Source of the DNA: Enterococcus avium ATCC 14025
GTDB lineage: Bacteria > Bacillota > Bacilli > Lactobacillales > Enterococcaceae
Direction of reading: 5' to 3'
Assembly: GCF_000406965.1 (NCBI RefSeq)
Contig: NZ_KE136367.1
Coordinates: forward strand, 213,090-277,089
Length of the DNA: 64,000 bases
Positions 33,488 to 42,640 of the stretch are shown here, piece after piece. Made by a program: the position numbers and the translations under genes. The stretch's first letter is position 1. Every line of letters begins with the position of its first letter. The notes beneath the pieces are model-generated. The model was not told the origin of the DNA, ran no database searches, and saw only the letters and a list, made by a program, of their open reading frames with translations.

Positions 33488-34858
33488 ATGAAAGAAAAGA
33501 AAATCCATTTATTACTAGCTGTCCTTGCCACTGGGATCATGTCCTTTGCCGGAGTCTTAATCGAAACCGCCATGAACGTGACCTTCCCCACTCTGATCAA
33601 GCAGTTCGGAATATCCACCGGGATGGTGCAGTGGGTCACGACCATTTATCTCTTAGTCATCTCTATTATGGTGCCTTTTTCCAATTATCTATTGAAAAAT
33701 TTTTCGATTCGAAAATTGTTTATCATCGCGAATCTTTTTTTCATTGCTGGATTGATGACAGATTTGTGGTCTCCTTCTTACAGTATTTTGTTAATTGGAC
33801 GCTTATTGCAAGGGATTAGTACCGGAATTGCGTTACCCTTGATGTTCCACATTATCTTAAATTTCACCCCTATGCATAAGCGCGGAACGATGATGGGTGT
33901 GGGCACACTGACAACGTCCATTGCTCCAGCAATCGGACCAACCTATGGCGGTATTATGACTGCAAGTCTTTCTTGGCATGCGATCTTCTTATTTTTATTA
34001 CCTATCTTAGTGCTTTCACTAATCATTGGTCTTTATGCCATTCCAGAAATATCTGTCAAAAAAACTGGTGCATTAGATATTGTCAGTCTCATTGGCGTTG
34101 CATTGCTATTCAGCGGACTATTGATGTTCTTAAATCAAATTGGAAGTTTAGCGAGTCTACTTTCATTGGCAGTTGGTATCCTTGGCTTATTGATCTTCTA
34201 TCGGCAAGCGACACGGGGAAAAAATCCATTAGTCCGAATCACTGTTTTGAAAAATAAAGTCTTCGTACTATTTTTGTGCGGTTTCTTAGTTTGTCAGTTC
34301 TTATTATTAGGCATTTCCTTTGTCTTGCCTAACTTCGTTCAAATCGTTTTAGGTAAAGACGCCTTTATTGCCGGCCTTGTCATGATGCCTGGTGCGGCTG
34401 TTGGGGCGATCTTAGCACCAATCTCTGGGCGTGTCTTGGATTCATTTGGTGCGAAAAAACCAATCTTACTAGGCTTAAGCTTTGCCACCATCGGCTGGAT
34501 CGCGTTGACTCTGTTGTTACGCTCGCCGTTTTTACTTGGTTTCGTTGCAGGACATGTTTTTTATATGATCGGTATCGGTTTTTCTTACAGTAACCTAATG
34601 ACCACGGGGATGAATTTACTATCTGAAGATGAGTACGGCGATGGAAATACGTTGTTCAATACCTTGCAGCAATTCTCTGGCGCGGTTGCCACCGCGATTG
34701 TTGCGACAATCATCAATTTAGCGCAGCAAGCCCAATCAGATTTCATCGCTGCCACCACTACAGGCTCGCAAATTTCACTGTTGTTCTTATTGGCTTTATT
34801 GCTTGCCGTCTTGATTGCTTGTTTGATTCATTTTCGTAAAGCAGCCACTCCTGCTTAA
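33488..34858 (+). CDS. MFS drug-type exporter (DHA2-like)
   Basis: A 456-aa major facilitator with twelve or more hydrophobic segments. The DHA signatures are visible: TAMNVTFPTLIKQFGIS in helix 1, GRLLQGISTGIALPLMFHII, and the motif-C-like GIAPAIGPTYGGIM region (here TSIAPAIGPTYGGI). Proton-coupled export of drugs or metabolites is the family norm; the substrate is unknown. An XRE regulator follows on the same strand after 93 bp with no terminator between. Confidence 0.85.
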   Translation: MKEKKIHLLLAVLATGIMSFAGVLIETAMNVTFPTLIKQFGISTGMVQWVTTIYLLVISIMVPFSNYLLKNFSIRKLFIIANLFFIAGLMTDLWSPSYSILLIGRLLQGISTGIALPLMFHIILNFTPMHKRGTMMGVGTLTTSIAPAIGPTYGGIMTASLSWHAIFLFLLPILVLSLIIGLYAIPEISVKKTGALDIVSLIGVALLFSGLLMFLNQIGSLASLLSLAVGILGLLIFYRQATRGKNPLVRITVLKNKVFVLFLCGFLVCQFLLLGISFVLPNFVQIVLGKDAFIAGLVMMPGAAVGAILAPISGRVLDSFGAKKPILLGLSFATIGWIALTLLLRSPFLLGFVAGHVFYMIGIGFSYSNLMTTGMNLLSEDEYGDGNTLFNTLQQFSGAVATAIVATIINLAQQAQSDFIAATTTGSQISLLFLLALLLAVLIACLIHFRKAATPA

Positions 34859-34951
34859 TGTTAAAGTAACGGGCAAATGTTCGGCCGATACTCGCTAGTT
34901 TTTATATCAAATCCTGCTAAACTTAACTTATCAAGTTTGGAGGGATACATC

Positions 34952-35407
34952 ATGACATTAGGAACGAATTTCTTCAATGCACGAAAAAAAAGAGGCTTGT
35001 CACAAGAAGAAGTCGCAGAAAAACTCGGTGTAAGCAGGCAGACGATTTCAAAATGGGAACTGGATGAAACTTTGCCTGATATTAACCAATCGAAGAAATT
35101 AGCCGTCACATACAAGGTTTCTTTGGATGAATTGATCGAATTTGATCCGGATCTTAACGATATTAAAGAAGTGATTGCCAAAACGAGTGAAGAAAAACAA
35201 GCGAAAGTCGATTGGACGAATGTCTGGGCGGAAAAATACCCCATCTTAGCGACTTATCAAACGGAAGTCGATTTGAATGACTACATCCCAAAAATAAAAG
35301 ATATGCTTCTGCTTTTGAAAAGGAATTATGGCTATAACGATCAAGATACCTTTTTAGTCTTGAAAGATATTTTGGCTCAAATTTGGAAGGATACAGAAAA
35401 GCCGTGA
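34952..35407 (+). CDS. XRE-family HTH regulator
   Basis: A 151-aa protein with a Cro/cI HTH at residues about 7-60 (FFNARKKRGLSQEEVAEKLGVSRQTISKWE, then LPDINQSKKLAVTYKVSLDELIEF). The C-terminal 80 residues are not recognised. ATG 34952 is used because GGAGGG is 7 nt upstream; the frame is open further upstream but has no start signal there. It may regulate the preceding MFS gene. Confidence 0.85.
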   Translation: MTLGTNFFNARKKRGLSQEEVAEKLGVSRQTISKWELDETLPDINQSKKLAVTYKVSLDELIEFDPDLNDIKEVIAKTSEEKQAKVDWTNVWAEKYPILATYQTEVDLNDYIPKIKDMLLLLKRNYGYNDQDTFLVLKDILAQIWKDTEKP

Positions 35408-35428
35408 CGAGCGTTCGTCACGGTTTTT
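35402..35428 (+). terminator. Terminator after the XRE gene
   Basis: A 9-bp stem CCGTGACGA/TCGTCACGG with a 4-nt loop, followed by TTTTTC. Confidence 0.8.
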
Positions 35429-35432
35429 CTAT

Positions 35433-36641
35433 TTACTCTTCACATTCGGCCATTTCATTTGACGTTTCTGTTGATTCACTCTTTTTCACTTGCACAATCA
35501 AGAGAATCGCTAACAATACAATCACGGCTCCAAAAATAGGTGTGTAGGCGATGCCCATTTTCCCAGTTACTTGCGCTCCCACTGTCGAACCTAGTGTGAT
35601 CCCGATATTAAAGGCAGCAATATTAAACGCTGAAGCTAAAGTAATGTCTTGCGGCACATATTTCTCTGCTAACTGTACAACATACAATTGCAAGCCTGGT
35701 ACATTCATGAAGGCAAACAGACCCAAGAGCAACGCCGCCAGCAAACCTAGAATATTGTTTCCAATCAAAGTAGTCGCAAATAAGAATACAAGAGCCGCCA
35801 TTAAAAGACCAAACATTTTAATCAACGAAGCCAACGGTTTTTCATTGGCAAGCTGTCCACCAATCGTATTGCCGATCGCCACCATCACTCCGTAAACAAT
35901 CAAAATAATGACAACAGCACTAGCTGAAAGTCCAAAGCCTTCTAAAATTGGCGACAAATACGTATAAGCCGCAAAGGTTCCACCATAACCAAAGGCAGTG
36001 ATTAAGAAGGACATGACCAATGGTTTATTGGTAAAAATTCGAACAAAGCCCTTCAAGTCAACTTTACCGGGAATTGGCAACTGACGAGGCACTAAGAAGC
36101 TACTGGCAATTAAGCCTAACAGTCCAACCACTGCAATAAAGATAAAGGACATATTCCACGTGGTTTGTTGACCTATGAAAGTCCCCAACGGCACTCCGGT
36201 TACGGTCGCCACAGTCAAACCTGTAAACATGATGGCGATCGCACTAGCACGACGGGAAGGTTCTACGACATCCGCCGCGATCACGGTGGAAACCGACATA
36301 AAGATGCCATGAGCCAGCGCCGCTAAAATACGCCCCAGCAATAAAATCATAAAGGTCGGTGCAAAGGCTGCTAATAAGTTCCCACTAATAAACAGCAGCA
36401 TGATCCCGATCATCAGATTGCGACGATTCCATTTTCCGGTTAACACCGTTAATAAAGGGGCTCCGATCGTGACGCCTAACGCGTATAAAGAAACGGTTAA
36501 ACCGGCTTGAGCTAATGTGACATTGAAGCTTTTAACGATCATCGGCAAAAGCCCTACACTAATAAATTCTGTTGACCCGATCGCAAAGGCGTTGATTGCG
36601 AGAGCCAGTAACGTTAAGTTTGGTGAAATTTTCTTTTCCAT
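35433..36641 (-). CDS. MFS transporter, DHA1 (AraJ/YdhP-like)
   Basis: A 402-aa twelve-helix transporter. The N-terminus (AINAFAIGSTEFISVGLLPMI) and RILAALAHGIFMSVSTVIAADVV region match AraJ/YdhP-type exporters of sugars, arabinosides or drugs. The C-terminus is acidic. It is read from TAAGGAGGAAC, that is, directly after the stop codon of an upstream gene remnant, and is divergent from an HxlR regulator that probably controls it. Confidence 0.85.
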   Translation of the reverse strand: MEKKISPNLTLLALAINAFAIGSTEFISVGLLPMIVKSFNVTLAQAGLTVSLYALGVTIGAPLLTVLTGKWNRRNLMIGIMLLFISGNLLAAFAPTFMILLLGRILAALAHGIFMSVSTVIAADVVEPSRRASAIAIMFTGLTVATVTGVPLGTFIGQQTTWNMSFIFIAVVGLLGLIASSFLVPRQLPIPGKVDLKGFVRIFTNKPLVMSFLITAFGYGGTFAAYTYLSPILEGFGLSASAVVIILIVYGVMVAIGNTIGGQLANEKPLASLIKMFGLLMAALVFLFATTLIGNNILGLLAALLLGLFAFMNVPGLQLYVVQLAEKYVPQDITLASAFNIAAFNIGITLGSTVGAQVTGKMGIAYTPIFGAVIVLLAILLIVQVKKSESTETSNEMAECEE

Positions 36642-36652
36642 GTTGTTCCTCC

Positions 36653-36856
36653 TTAGAATGGTTTCATGAACTCCTTCAGCTTGGCCAGTTCCACTTCGTG
36701 CTTCAGCCCGATTAGCGGATTGGTAGGCGTGACGACAATCAAAACCACTTTTCGCCCTTTTGAAAAATGGTTTCTTAAATAAACGTTCGCTCTGAGCGGT
36801 AAAGCTAGTTCATGAAACCAGCCATCAAAAAAGTATTTGTAACCTACGAGAAGATA
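36653..36856 (-). pseudogene. C-terminal remnant of an unidentified gene
   Basis: An open stretch of 67 codons before a TAA at 36655-36653 has no start codon with a ribosome binding site; an in-frame TAG lies at 36859-36857. The translated text reads like a real protein C-terminus (DGWFHELALPLRANVYL, then KVVLIVVTPTNPLIGLKHEV). The stop is merged with the ribosome binding site of the MFS gene, as expected of a former operon partner. I do not recognise the family. Confidence 0.45.
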
Positions 36857-36869
36857 CTATATACTGTTG

Positions 36870-36915
36870 TTGACCTTTTGATAAGTACCCACTTTTTTGT
36901 ACTATAGGTACCTTT
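36870..36915. promoter_or_regulatory. Candidate HxlR operator region
   Basis: Repeats of GTAC occur in the divergent region (AAGTACCC, then TTGTACTATAGGTACC). GTAC-TATA-GTAC style sites are used by several HxlR proteins. No strong promoter hexamers were placed with confidence. Confidence 0.4.
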
Positions 36916-36961
36916 CAGTAACTTTTGGATTATATCAAGGTTTTTTAGGAGGAAATTTATT

Positions 36962-37315
36962 TTGGAAAATCGTACATATATGATCGGTGTTGAAGCGACG
37001 ATGGATGTCATTGGCGGAAAATGGAAACCAATTATTCTATGCAATCTGCGCCATGAACCCATGCGGCCTAGTGATTTGAAGCGCGGTATCACTGGTATTA
37101 GCCAGAAAATGCTGACGCAGCAGCTGCGTGAATTGGAAGAGGACAATATCATTGATCGCAAAGTCTATCAGCAAGTTCCGCCGAAAGTAGAATATTCATT
37201 AAGCAACTACGGCCGCAGTCTATCAGATATTTTGGATAGCCTGTGCAATTGGGGCGAACAGCATGTCGCTCATCTGCAAAAACAAGGACAGGCTATTTGC
37301 TTGAAAGCAAATTAA
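36962..37315 (+). CDS. HxlR-family regulator
   Basis: A 117-aa single wHTH protein with the family signature VIGGKWKPIILCNLRHEPMRP (split), GISQKMLTQQLRELEEDNII and the wing VPPKVEYSLSNYGRSL. The start is TTG with AGGAGG 9 nt upstream. HxlR proteins often sense reactive quinones or aldehydes. It is divergent from the MFS exporter. Confidence 0.9.
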   Translation: MENRTYMIGVEATMDVIGGKWKPIILCNLRHEPMRPSDLKRGITGISQKMLTQQLRELEEDNIIDRKVYQQVPPKVEYSLSNYGRSLSDILDSLCNWGEQHVAHLQKQGQAICLKAN

Positions 37316-37348
37316 AAAGGAAGTTGAGGTGACCTCAACTTCCTTTTT
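37314..37348. terminator. Bidirectional terminator, HxlR gene and thi operon
   Basis: A stem of about 15 bp (AAGGAAGTTGAGGT/ACCTCAACTTCCTT) with A-run before and T-run after, so it can serve both convergent transcripts. Confidence 0.85.
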
Positions 37349-38165
37349 ATCTGATCAAAATGTCATCAGAAATCTCTGCCCAATGATTCGTTGGCCCGTG
37401 ACCATGCCCAACGAAAATAGGTTGACTAATTGCGGCTTGAATAAATTTCTTTCCAATGATGATCGCTTCCTTCAAATCTTTCCCTTTTGCCAACTCAGCA
37501 GCGATACAAGCCGAAAAGGTATCGCCTGTTCCATGAGTATTGGCGGTCTCTACTCTCGGAGCGCTCATCCAGAAGCTTTCTCCTGATGCTAGTAAAACAA
37601 AATCAGCAGCCTCTTTATTTTGGCTATGCCCACCTTTAACAACAACGTTTTTCGTGCCCAAATTTTGCAGCTTCTTCGCCGCCTCGATCATCTCCTGATC
37701 CGTAACGATTCGCTGTCCGATGATCACCTCTGCCTCTGGTAAATTCGGAGTCACGATGGTAGCTAACGGCAATAGTTTCTCATTAATGGTTTTCACTGCA
37801 TCATTTTGCAACAGGTGATGACCGCCTTTAGCCACCATCACAGGATCAACAATTAATGGTCCAAAATTGACTTGCTTCAATTTCTTCACGACAATTTCCA
37901 CGCGTTCGACATCTGCCAGCATCCCGGTTTTTGCCGCACCAATCGTAAAATCCGCGGCTAGAGAATCAAACTGCTCTTCGATAAAACTACTGGGAATCGC
38001 CATACTATCCTGCACTCCGTAAGTATTTTGGGCTGTCAATGCTACGATGATACTCATACCAAAAGCTTTTCGAGCTTGAAACGTTTTTAAATCGGCTTGA
38101 ATTCCAGCGCCACCGCCAGAATCAGAACCTGCGATCGTTACGACTTGTGGTGTTGAATTGATCAT
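37347..38165 (-). CDS. thiD: Hydroxymethylpyrimidine/phosphomethylpyrimidine kinase
   Basis: A ribokinase-fold enzyme of 272 aa that phosphorylates HMP and HMP-P to HMP-PP. Motifs: [20 protein letters not shown] (N-terminal substrate loop), DPVMVAKGG and the catalytic anion hole [17 protein letters not shown]. Its start overlaps thiE by 4 nt. It is the last gene of the TPP-riboswitch operon. Confidence 0.95.
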   Translation of the reverse strand: MINSTPQVVTIAGSDSGGGAGIQADLKTFQARKAFGMSIIVALTAQNTYGVQDSMAIPSSFIEEQFDSLAADFTIGAAKTGMLADVERVEIVVKKLKQVNFGPLIVDPVMVAKGGHHLLQNDAVKTINEKLLPLATIVTPNLPEAEVIIGQRIVTDQEMIEAAKKLQNLGTKNVVVKGGHSQNKEAADFVLLASGESFWMSAPRVETANTHGTGDTFSACIAAELAKGKDLKEAIIIGKKFIQAAISQPIFVGHGHGPTNHWAEISDDILIR

Positions 38166-38791
38166 ACATGTTCCTCCAATACCTCTGCTATTTTTCCCCT
38201 TAGAGCCTGAACTTTTTTACCAACATTTTCCGCTAACATGATCTCACTAACAATCGAAACACCATCAATCCCTGTTCCACGAAAATCAGATAGATTTTCT
38301 TCTTTGATACCGCCGATCGCAACACTTGGAATCGTCACTGCCTCATTAATCGCTTTTAGCGTCTCAATCGAAGTCAAAGCAGTGTCTTTTGTTTTTGTCG
38401 GGAAAATGGCACCAATCCCTAAATAATCCGCTCCTGCCTTTTCAGCCTCTAAGCCACGATCCACAGTTTTTGCTGATACCCCTAGAATTTTTTCTGTACC
38501 AATGAGCGAACGAACAATATCCACCGGCATCTCATCATCTCCGATGTGCACTCCTGCTGCGTCGACTGCCAAACAAATGTCAACACGATCATTAATAATT
38601 AAAGGAACATCGTAACGATCCGTAATAGCTTTTACCTTCAAAGCCAGCTCATAAAAAGCACCCGTCAACAAAGTCTTCTCTCGTAATTGAATTAATGTCA
38701 CACCATTTTGACAGGCCTCTTCAATCACCGCTAAAAACTTCTCATCGCTAAAATCATACCGACCAGTCACTAAATATAAGGTTAAGTCCAA
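38162..38791 (-). CDS. thiE: Thiamine-phosphate synthase
   Basis: A TIM-barrel enzyme of 209 aa joining HMP-PP and THZ-P. It has the family motifs [48 protein letters not shown] and VAIGGI. TTG 38791 is the probable start. It overlaps the end of thiM and gives a normal N-terminus ([14 protein letters not shown]); the open frame upstream of it duplicates thiM sequence in another frame. Confidence 0.9.
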   Translation of the reverse strand: MDLTLYLVTGRYDFSDEKFLAVIEEACQNGVTLIQLREKTLLTGAFYELALKVKAITDRYDVPLIINDRVDICLAVDAAGVHIGDDEMPVDIVRSLIGTEKILGVSAKTVDRGLEAEKAGADYLGIGAIFPTKTKDTALTSIETLKAINEAVTIPSVAIGGIKEENLSDFRGTGIDGVSIVSEIMLAENVGKKVQALRGKIAEVLEEHV

Positions 38792-39600
38792 TGCTTTTCC
38801 CGTCCTTTCACTTTTGTCCACCAGTTCTCCTCCATCAATATTGAAAGCTGATTCAACGTCTCTTGCCGGAAAGCGGCTAGACCAATCGTATCTCCTGCTT
38901 GCTCTCCGCAAAGATTAAAATAGCTAACCGCAGTTACAGCCGCATCAATCGCTTTCAATCCGCCGCCTAATAATGCTGCAATCAACGCACCTACAACATC
39001 GCCTGTACCGGTAAAACGATCCAACGCAGGCACGCCATTCGCTAAATGAAAAATACGTTCTTGATCGACGATAATATCTTGAGAACCTGTTGCTAGGAAC
39101 GTGGTCTTCGGATAAAGAGCCGCTAACTTCTGCATAGCTTCCGATAATTCAGCGATTGCTTCTTCACTTTGATCTAGCTCACTACCATCCACTCCACGAG
39201 CCTGACTCGGCAGCCCGCAAAAATTCCGTAGTTCAGAAATATTGCCTTTTACTACTGTTGGATTTTCTGCCACCAACGAACGCCCTACTTGATTTCGAAC
39301 CCTACTGACGCCATAACCGACCAAATCTACCACCGTTGGCTTATGAACGCTATTTGCTAGTTTGCTCGCTGCCAACAGACTGGTCCCACGTTCTTCCGAC
39401 AGATGTCCGATATTCAGCAGCAACCCGTCTGTTTGTTGAAATAATTCCTCAAACTCGCGAGGATCAGAAGCCATGATCGGCTTTGCACCAACGTAAAGCA
39501 ATGCATTTGCGACCGTTTCACAGGTCACTTCATTGGTTATACAATGAACTAACGGAGCATTTTCTAATGGAAATCCCTTTGAAATATTCGTTTTGATCAT
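38782..39600 (-). CDS. thiM: Hydroxyethylthiazole kinase
   Basis: A 272-aa ribokinase-fold enzyme for thiazole salvage. The N-terminal [30 protein letters not shown] (split) and the C-terminal [16 protein letters not shown] catalytic loop are typical. It has an ATGA overlap with thiW. Confidence 0.95.
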   Translation of the reverse strand: MIKTNISKGFPLENAPLVHCITNEVTCETVANALLYVGAKPIMASDPREFEELFQQTDGLLLNIGHLSEERGTSLLAASKLANSVHKPTVVDLVGYGVSRVRNQVGRSLVAENPTVVKGNISELRNFCGLPSQARGVDGSELDQSEEAIAELSEAMQKLAALYPKTTFLATGSQDIIVDQERIFHLANGVPALDRFTGTGDVVGALIAALLGGGLKAIDAAVTAVSYFNLCGEQAGDTIGLAAFRQETLNQLSILMEENWWTKVKGREKHWT

Positions 39601-40118
39601 CCAAACATCCTTTCACTTGAAAACAACCGCTGCCAGCGTTTAAAAATCGTTGTTTCCTGCAATTTAACCAACACAACAAAAGCAATTGCCGAACCAATCA
39701 ACGTTGCTCCGACAAATCTCGGAGTGTAAATCAACCAGTATAGCTCATTTTGACTCCCTGTAAACCAGACCATTACAGGATAGGATAAGAGCGAACCGAT
39801 GATTCCTGTACCCACAATTTCACCCAGCATTGACCAAATCAGTCTTCCTCCTAAACGATAAAATAGACCAGCAAAAAATGCACCAAATACTGCACCCGTC
39901 AACGCTAAAGGCGGAATCCCCAACATCGTCATCCGTATCAATGCACAGACTAACGCCATGACTGTTCCGTAAAATGGTCCTAGCAACACTCCGGCGATAA
40001 TGTTCATCACACTGGACATCGGCGCCATCCCTTCGATCCGCATCAAGGGAGACAACACAACATCTAATGCGATCATTAGAGCCAATAACGTCAACTTATG
40101 AATTTTACTTTTTTCCAA
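39597..40118 (-). CDS. thiW: Thiamine precursor ECF transporter S component ThiW
   Basis: A 173-aa membrane protein with about five hydrophobic segments (LTLLALMIALDVVLSPLMRIEGMAPMSSVMNIIAGVLLGP, split). ThiW proteins are predicted thiazole-specific S components using the shared ECF module. TTG 40118 is the start with AAGGAG 9 nt upstream; the longer frame to 40205 runs into the riboswitch. Together with ThiM/E/D this makes a precursor-salvage pathway; no thiC or thiG is in the window. Confidence 0.85.
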   Translation of the reverse strand: MEKSKIHKLTLLALMIALDVVLSPLMRIEGMAPMSSVMNIIAGVLLGPFYGTVMALVCALIRMTMLGIPPLALTGAVFGAFFAGLFYRLGGRLIWSMLGEIVGTGIIGSLLSYPVMVWFTGSQNELYWLIYTPRFVGATLIGSAIAFVVLVKLQETTIFKRWQRLFSSERMFG

Positions 40119-40163
40119 GACAAATAACTCCTTTCTACAAGAAACAAAAGGAGTAAAAGACAG

Positions 40164-40193
40164 AAAAACCCAACCAAAATAAAATGGTCGGGT
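40164..40193 (-). terminator. Riboswitch expression-platform terminator of the thi operon
   Basis: Stem ACCCGACC/GGTTGGGT followed by TTTTTC on the minus strand, between the TPP aptamer and thiW. Confidence 0.75.
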
Positions 40194-40207
40194 ACGATCA
40201 GTCAACT

Positions 40208-40281
40208 AGCTACATTTCCCTGCGACAGTTTTAACTGCATCAGGTTCCATGGGTATAATCTCAGCCAAAAAGCACCCCAAA
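40208..40281 (-). promoter_or_regulatory. TPP riboswitch (THI element)
   Basis: The minus strand shows the conserved core: GGGGTGC, CTGAGAT, GGAACCTGATGCAG and GCAGGGAAATG. When thiamine pyrophosphate binds, the downstream terminator forms and the salvage genes are shut off. Confidence 0.95.
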
Positions 40282-40362
40282 TGTTTCTCTTCAATTGATT
40301 GGAGTATAACATACTTTTTTTAATCCAACTAGCTTATAATGAGAAAAAAGGAGGACCTACTC

Positions 40363-40752
40363 ATGCAAAAACCAGATTTTTCTGCCATCCATCACGTCGC
40401 TATCATCGTTTCAGACTATCAAAAGGCACGACATTTTTATGTAGATATTCTTGGTCTGCCAATCATTCGTGAAAATTTCCGACCAGAACGCCAAGATTAT
40501 AAATTGGATTTACAGCTAAATGATGCGGAATTAGAGATCTTCGCTATTAAAAATCCACCAAAGCGTCCTAGCTTTCCAGAAGCAGCAGGCTTACGCCATC
40601 TTGCGTTTAAAACAACGGACATCGAAGCAACAGTCGCTTATTTAAATAGTCACGGTATTGATTGCGAGCCTTTGCGCACCGATGATTTTACTGGAGAGAA
40701 AATGACCTTTTTCTTTGATCCAGATGGCTTACCGTTGGAATTACATGAATAA
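40363..40752 (+). CDS. VOC-family protein, GloA2/YaeR-like
   Basis: A 129-aa glyoxalase-fold protein: IHHVAIIVSDYQKARHFYVDILGLPIIRE, AGLRHLAFKTTDIEATVAYL, then FFFDPDGLPLELHE. Metal-ligand candidates are the His in IHHVAI, Glu in LEIF, the His in LRHLAF and the Glu in LELHE, as in glyoxalase I relatives. ATG 40363 has AAGGAGG 8 nt upstream. The substrate is unknown. Confidence 0.85.
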   Translation: MQKPDFSAIHHVAIIVSDYQKARHFYVDILGLPIIRENFRPERQDYKLDLQLNDAELEIFAIKNPPKRPSFPEAAGLRHLAFKTTDIEATVAYLNSHGIDCEPLRTDDFTGEKMTFFFDPDGLPLELHE

Positions 40753-40754
40753 AA

Positions 40755-40782
40755 AAAGCAGAAAATTCTGCTTTTTTTGCGA
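40755..40782. terminator. Terminator between VOC and MazG-like genes
   Basis: Stem AAAAAGCAGAA/TTCTGCTTTTT with T-run on the plus strand and A-run on the other side. Confidence 0.8.
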
Positions 40783-40797
40783 CTTAGTATCGAATAT

Positions 40798-41097
40798 CTA
40801 CTCTTTTTCTACCGGATATTTAATCGCATTCTTCTTCAATTTCTCACTAATGATCTCGTCAATATCAAAGTCCAAATTATCTGCCATCATGTAAGAATAA
40901 ATCAGTACATCCGCTAATTCTTCCTTCAACCGCTCCGTTTGCGTCCGCGCCTCTTCTGAATCTTTCCACTGAAAAAGCTCTAATAGTTCAGCCGCCTCCA
41001 AGCAGATCGACAAGGCTAAATCCTTCTCATTATGAAAAGGACGCCAGTTTCGTTCATCGCGAAATTGATTGATTTTTTCCATACTATTATTATCCAT
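40798..41097 (-). CDS. MazG-like nucleotide pyrophosphohydrolase
   Basis: A short 99-aa all-alpha NTP-PPase-like protein. The catalytic helix pair is seen in LSICLEAAELLELFQW and RLKEELADVLIYSYMMAD, giving the EExxE and ExxD metal-binding pattern of the MazG/dCTPase family. ATG 41097 is used, with AAGAAGG upstream. It probably hydrolyses non-canonical or excess nucleoside triphosphates. Confidence 0.85.
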   Translation of the reverse strand: MDNNSMEKINQFRDERNWRPFHNEKDLALSICLEAAELLELFQWKDSEEARTQTERLKEELADVLIYSYMMADNLDFDIDEIISEKLKKNAIKYPVEKE

Positions 41098-41116
41098 ACT
41101 CAACCTTCTTTCGCTA

Positions 41117-42640
41117 CTATTCTATCATAGTGGCCAAGTTACGTTTTTCTTCAAGCTTACTGATCATTTCTTGTATCCAATGTGTACTTTGACTAGTTAA
41201 AAAAGGATCAATTACGACTACGGGATAATCATTCGGCAATCCTTCAGCTGAACCTGTAGTAATCAAGCAATCATAATTTTTCAACTCATAATGCAACTGA
41301 GCGATTCCTCCTGATAGATTCTCAAAATGATTGATTATGAAGTTTCCATAAATTGTATCAGAAATTTGTTTCGCTAAAAAGCTTTCTTCTGTAGGGGTCA
41401 AATCAGATAATAACAAAACTTTTAATAGTGGTTCTTGATTCGCCAACCATTCCATACACCTTTCTTCCATCGTAATCAGTAGATAGACATAGTTACGGAC
41501 AAAATCTTCTTCCTGATATATCTCGTATTTCGCTACAAATCTTTTTACTAAATTCGTTATTTTTTCTACTCCGCGACTATACATTTTTGATGCTTCCGAT
41601 AAAAACATAGTTCTGTTACGCCATAGTAAACAGACATATTGCCCTTGGGGATCATACATATAAAAATCATTTGATAAAACTGTCGCTAAGTCAATTCTGC
41701 TTTGTTTTTCTAATCGATAGCCTAGCATCTCATTGTATTCTTCCACGAGTTCATAATGACGCATAAATAGCTGCTGATAGTTTGCATTATCTGTCATAGC
41801 AAGTTCACGGTGTTGAAAGCTGAATACGATTGAATCAGAAAAAATTAACCACAGACCTTCCCTCACCATTTCTGGTGTTAATTCTAGATCTAAACCTTCT
41901 CGAACGGCTTGTCTTAGTTTCTTATACTCGATATCCATAGGCAAAAACAATCCTTCAGTCCGCAGCTCTCCTTTTGGATAACTATGACCATTTTTCACTC
42001 GCCAAATACTAATATAGAAATTATAAATCAAGCGCTTTTGAAAAACATATTTTTCATGAATTTGATTCACTCTGACAAACTCTTCTACATATTCTCCGAT
42101 AATATGGTAGTGCTTCGTTGGTAATTTCGGCATCGAGCTTTCAAAAGCATTTTGTTTCTCACTGTAAAATCGATAATAAAAATTTCGGATTTCTCCTTCG
42201 TTTCCCTCTACTCGCAATGGCCGATAACATAACTCCATGCCCGCCAATGATAAGATTTTCTCTAGCTTTTTCAAATAACGCTGTGTATTGGAAGAACTGA
42301 GGTACAGTTTTTTAGCTAATGCAGTAATATTTTCGCACTCTTCATACAAAAGTTCTTCAATAATCTGGAATTCTGGACTAGTATTCAAAATATTCGCATA
42401 TAAATTCCCTAGACTAACTCTTTTCCCCACATTCAATCGATAAATCCCTTTTGTTTTCGTAATTTGAAAACTAGGATATTCATCATTGATCAACTCAATA
42501 TCATTTAATAAAATTGGCAGCGAACAATTCAGCTCGCTTAATAATTGATCGCTCGACCACCCCTCACGACGATAATAGAGTCGTTCTAATAATGCTAATC
42601 GCCGTTTGTTGCTTGTTCCTAAAACTGAACGAAAATCCAT
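41117..42640 (-). CDS. Mga-like PRD regulator
   Basis: A 507-aa regulator. The N-terminal wHTH region (RRLALLERLYYRREGWSSDQLLSELNCSLPILLNDIE, split) and the second HTH (ENITALAKKLYLSSSNTQRYLKKLEKIL) are Mga-like. A long PRD-like helical middle follows, and the C-terminal 90 residues resemble a EIIB-like domain (LLLSDLTPTEESFLAKQI). ATG 42640 is preferred to ATG 42646 for spacing to AGGAG. Target genes are not evident nearby. Confidence 0.8.
   Translation of the reverse strand: MDFRSVLGTSNKRRLALLERLYYRREGWSSDQLLSELNCSLPILLNDIELINDEYPSFQITKTKGIYRLNVGKRVSLGNLYANILNTSPEFQIIEELLYEECENITALAKKLYLSSSNTQRYLKKLEKILSLAGMELCYRPLRVEGNEGEIRNFYYRFYSEKQNAFESSMPKLPTKHYHIIGEYVEEFVRVNQIHEKYVFQKRLIYNFYISIWRVKNGHSYPKGELRTEGLFLPMDIEYKKLRQAVREGLDLELTPEMVREGLWLIFSDSIVFSFQHRELAMTDNANYQQLFMRHYELVEEYNEMLGYRLEKQSRIDLATVLSNDFYMYDPQGQYVCLLWRNRTMFLSEASKMYSRGVEKITNLVKRFVAKYEIYQEEDFVRNYVYLLITMEERCMEWLANQEPLLKVLLLSDLTPTEESFLAKQISDTIYGNFIINHFENLSGGIAQLHYELKNYDCLITTGSAEGLPNDYPVVVIDPFLTSQSTHWIQEMISKLEEKRNLATMIE

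Noticed and set aside
34877-34951. N-terminal extension of the XRE regulator
   Set aside because: No start signal there; ATG 34952 has a perfect ribosome binding site and the HTH begins soon after.
38792-38911. N-terminal extension of ThiE
   Set aside because: It overlaps the end of thiM in another frame and does not resemble ThiE; TTG 38791 gives the normal length.
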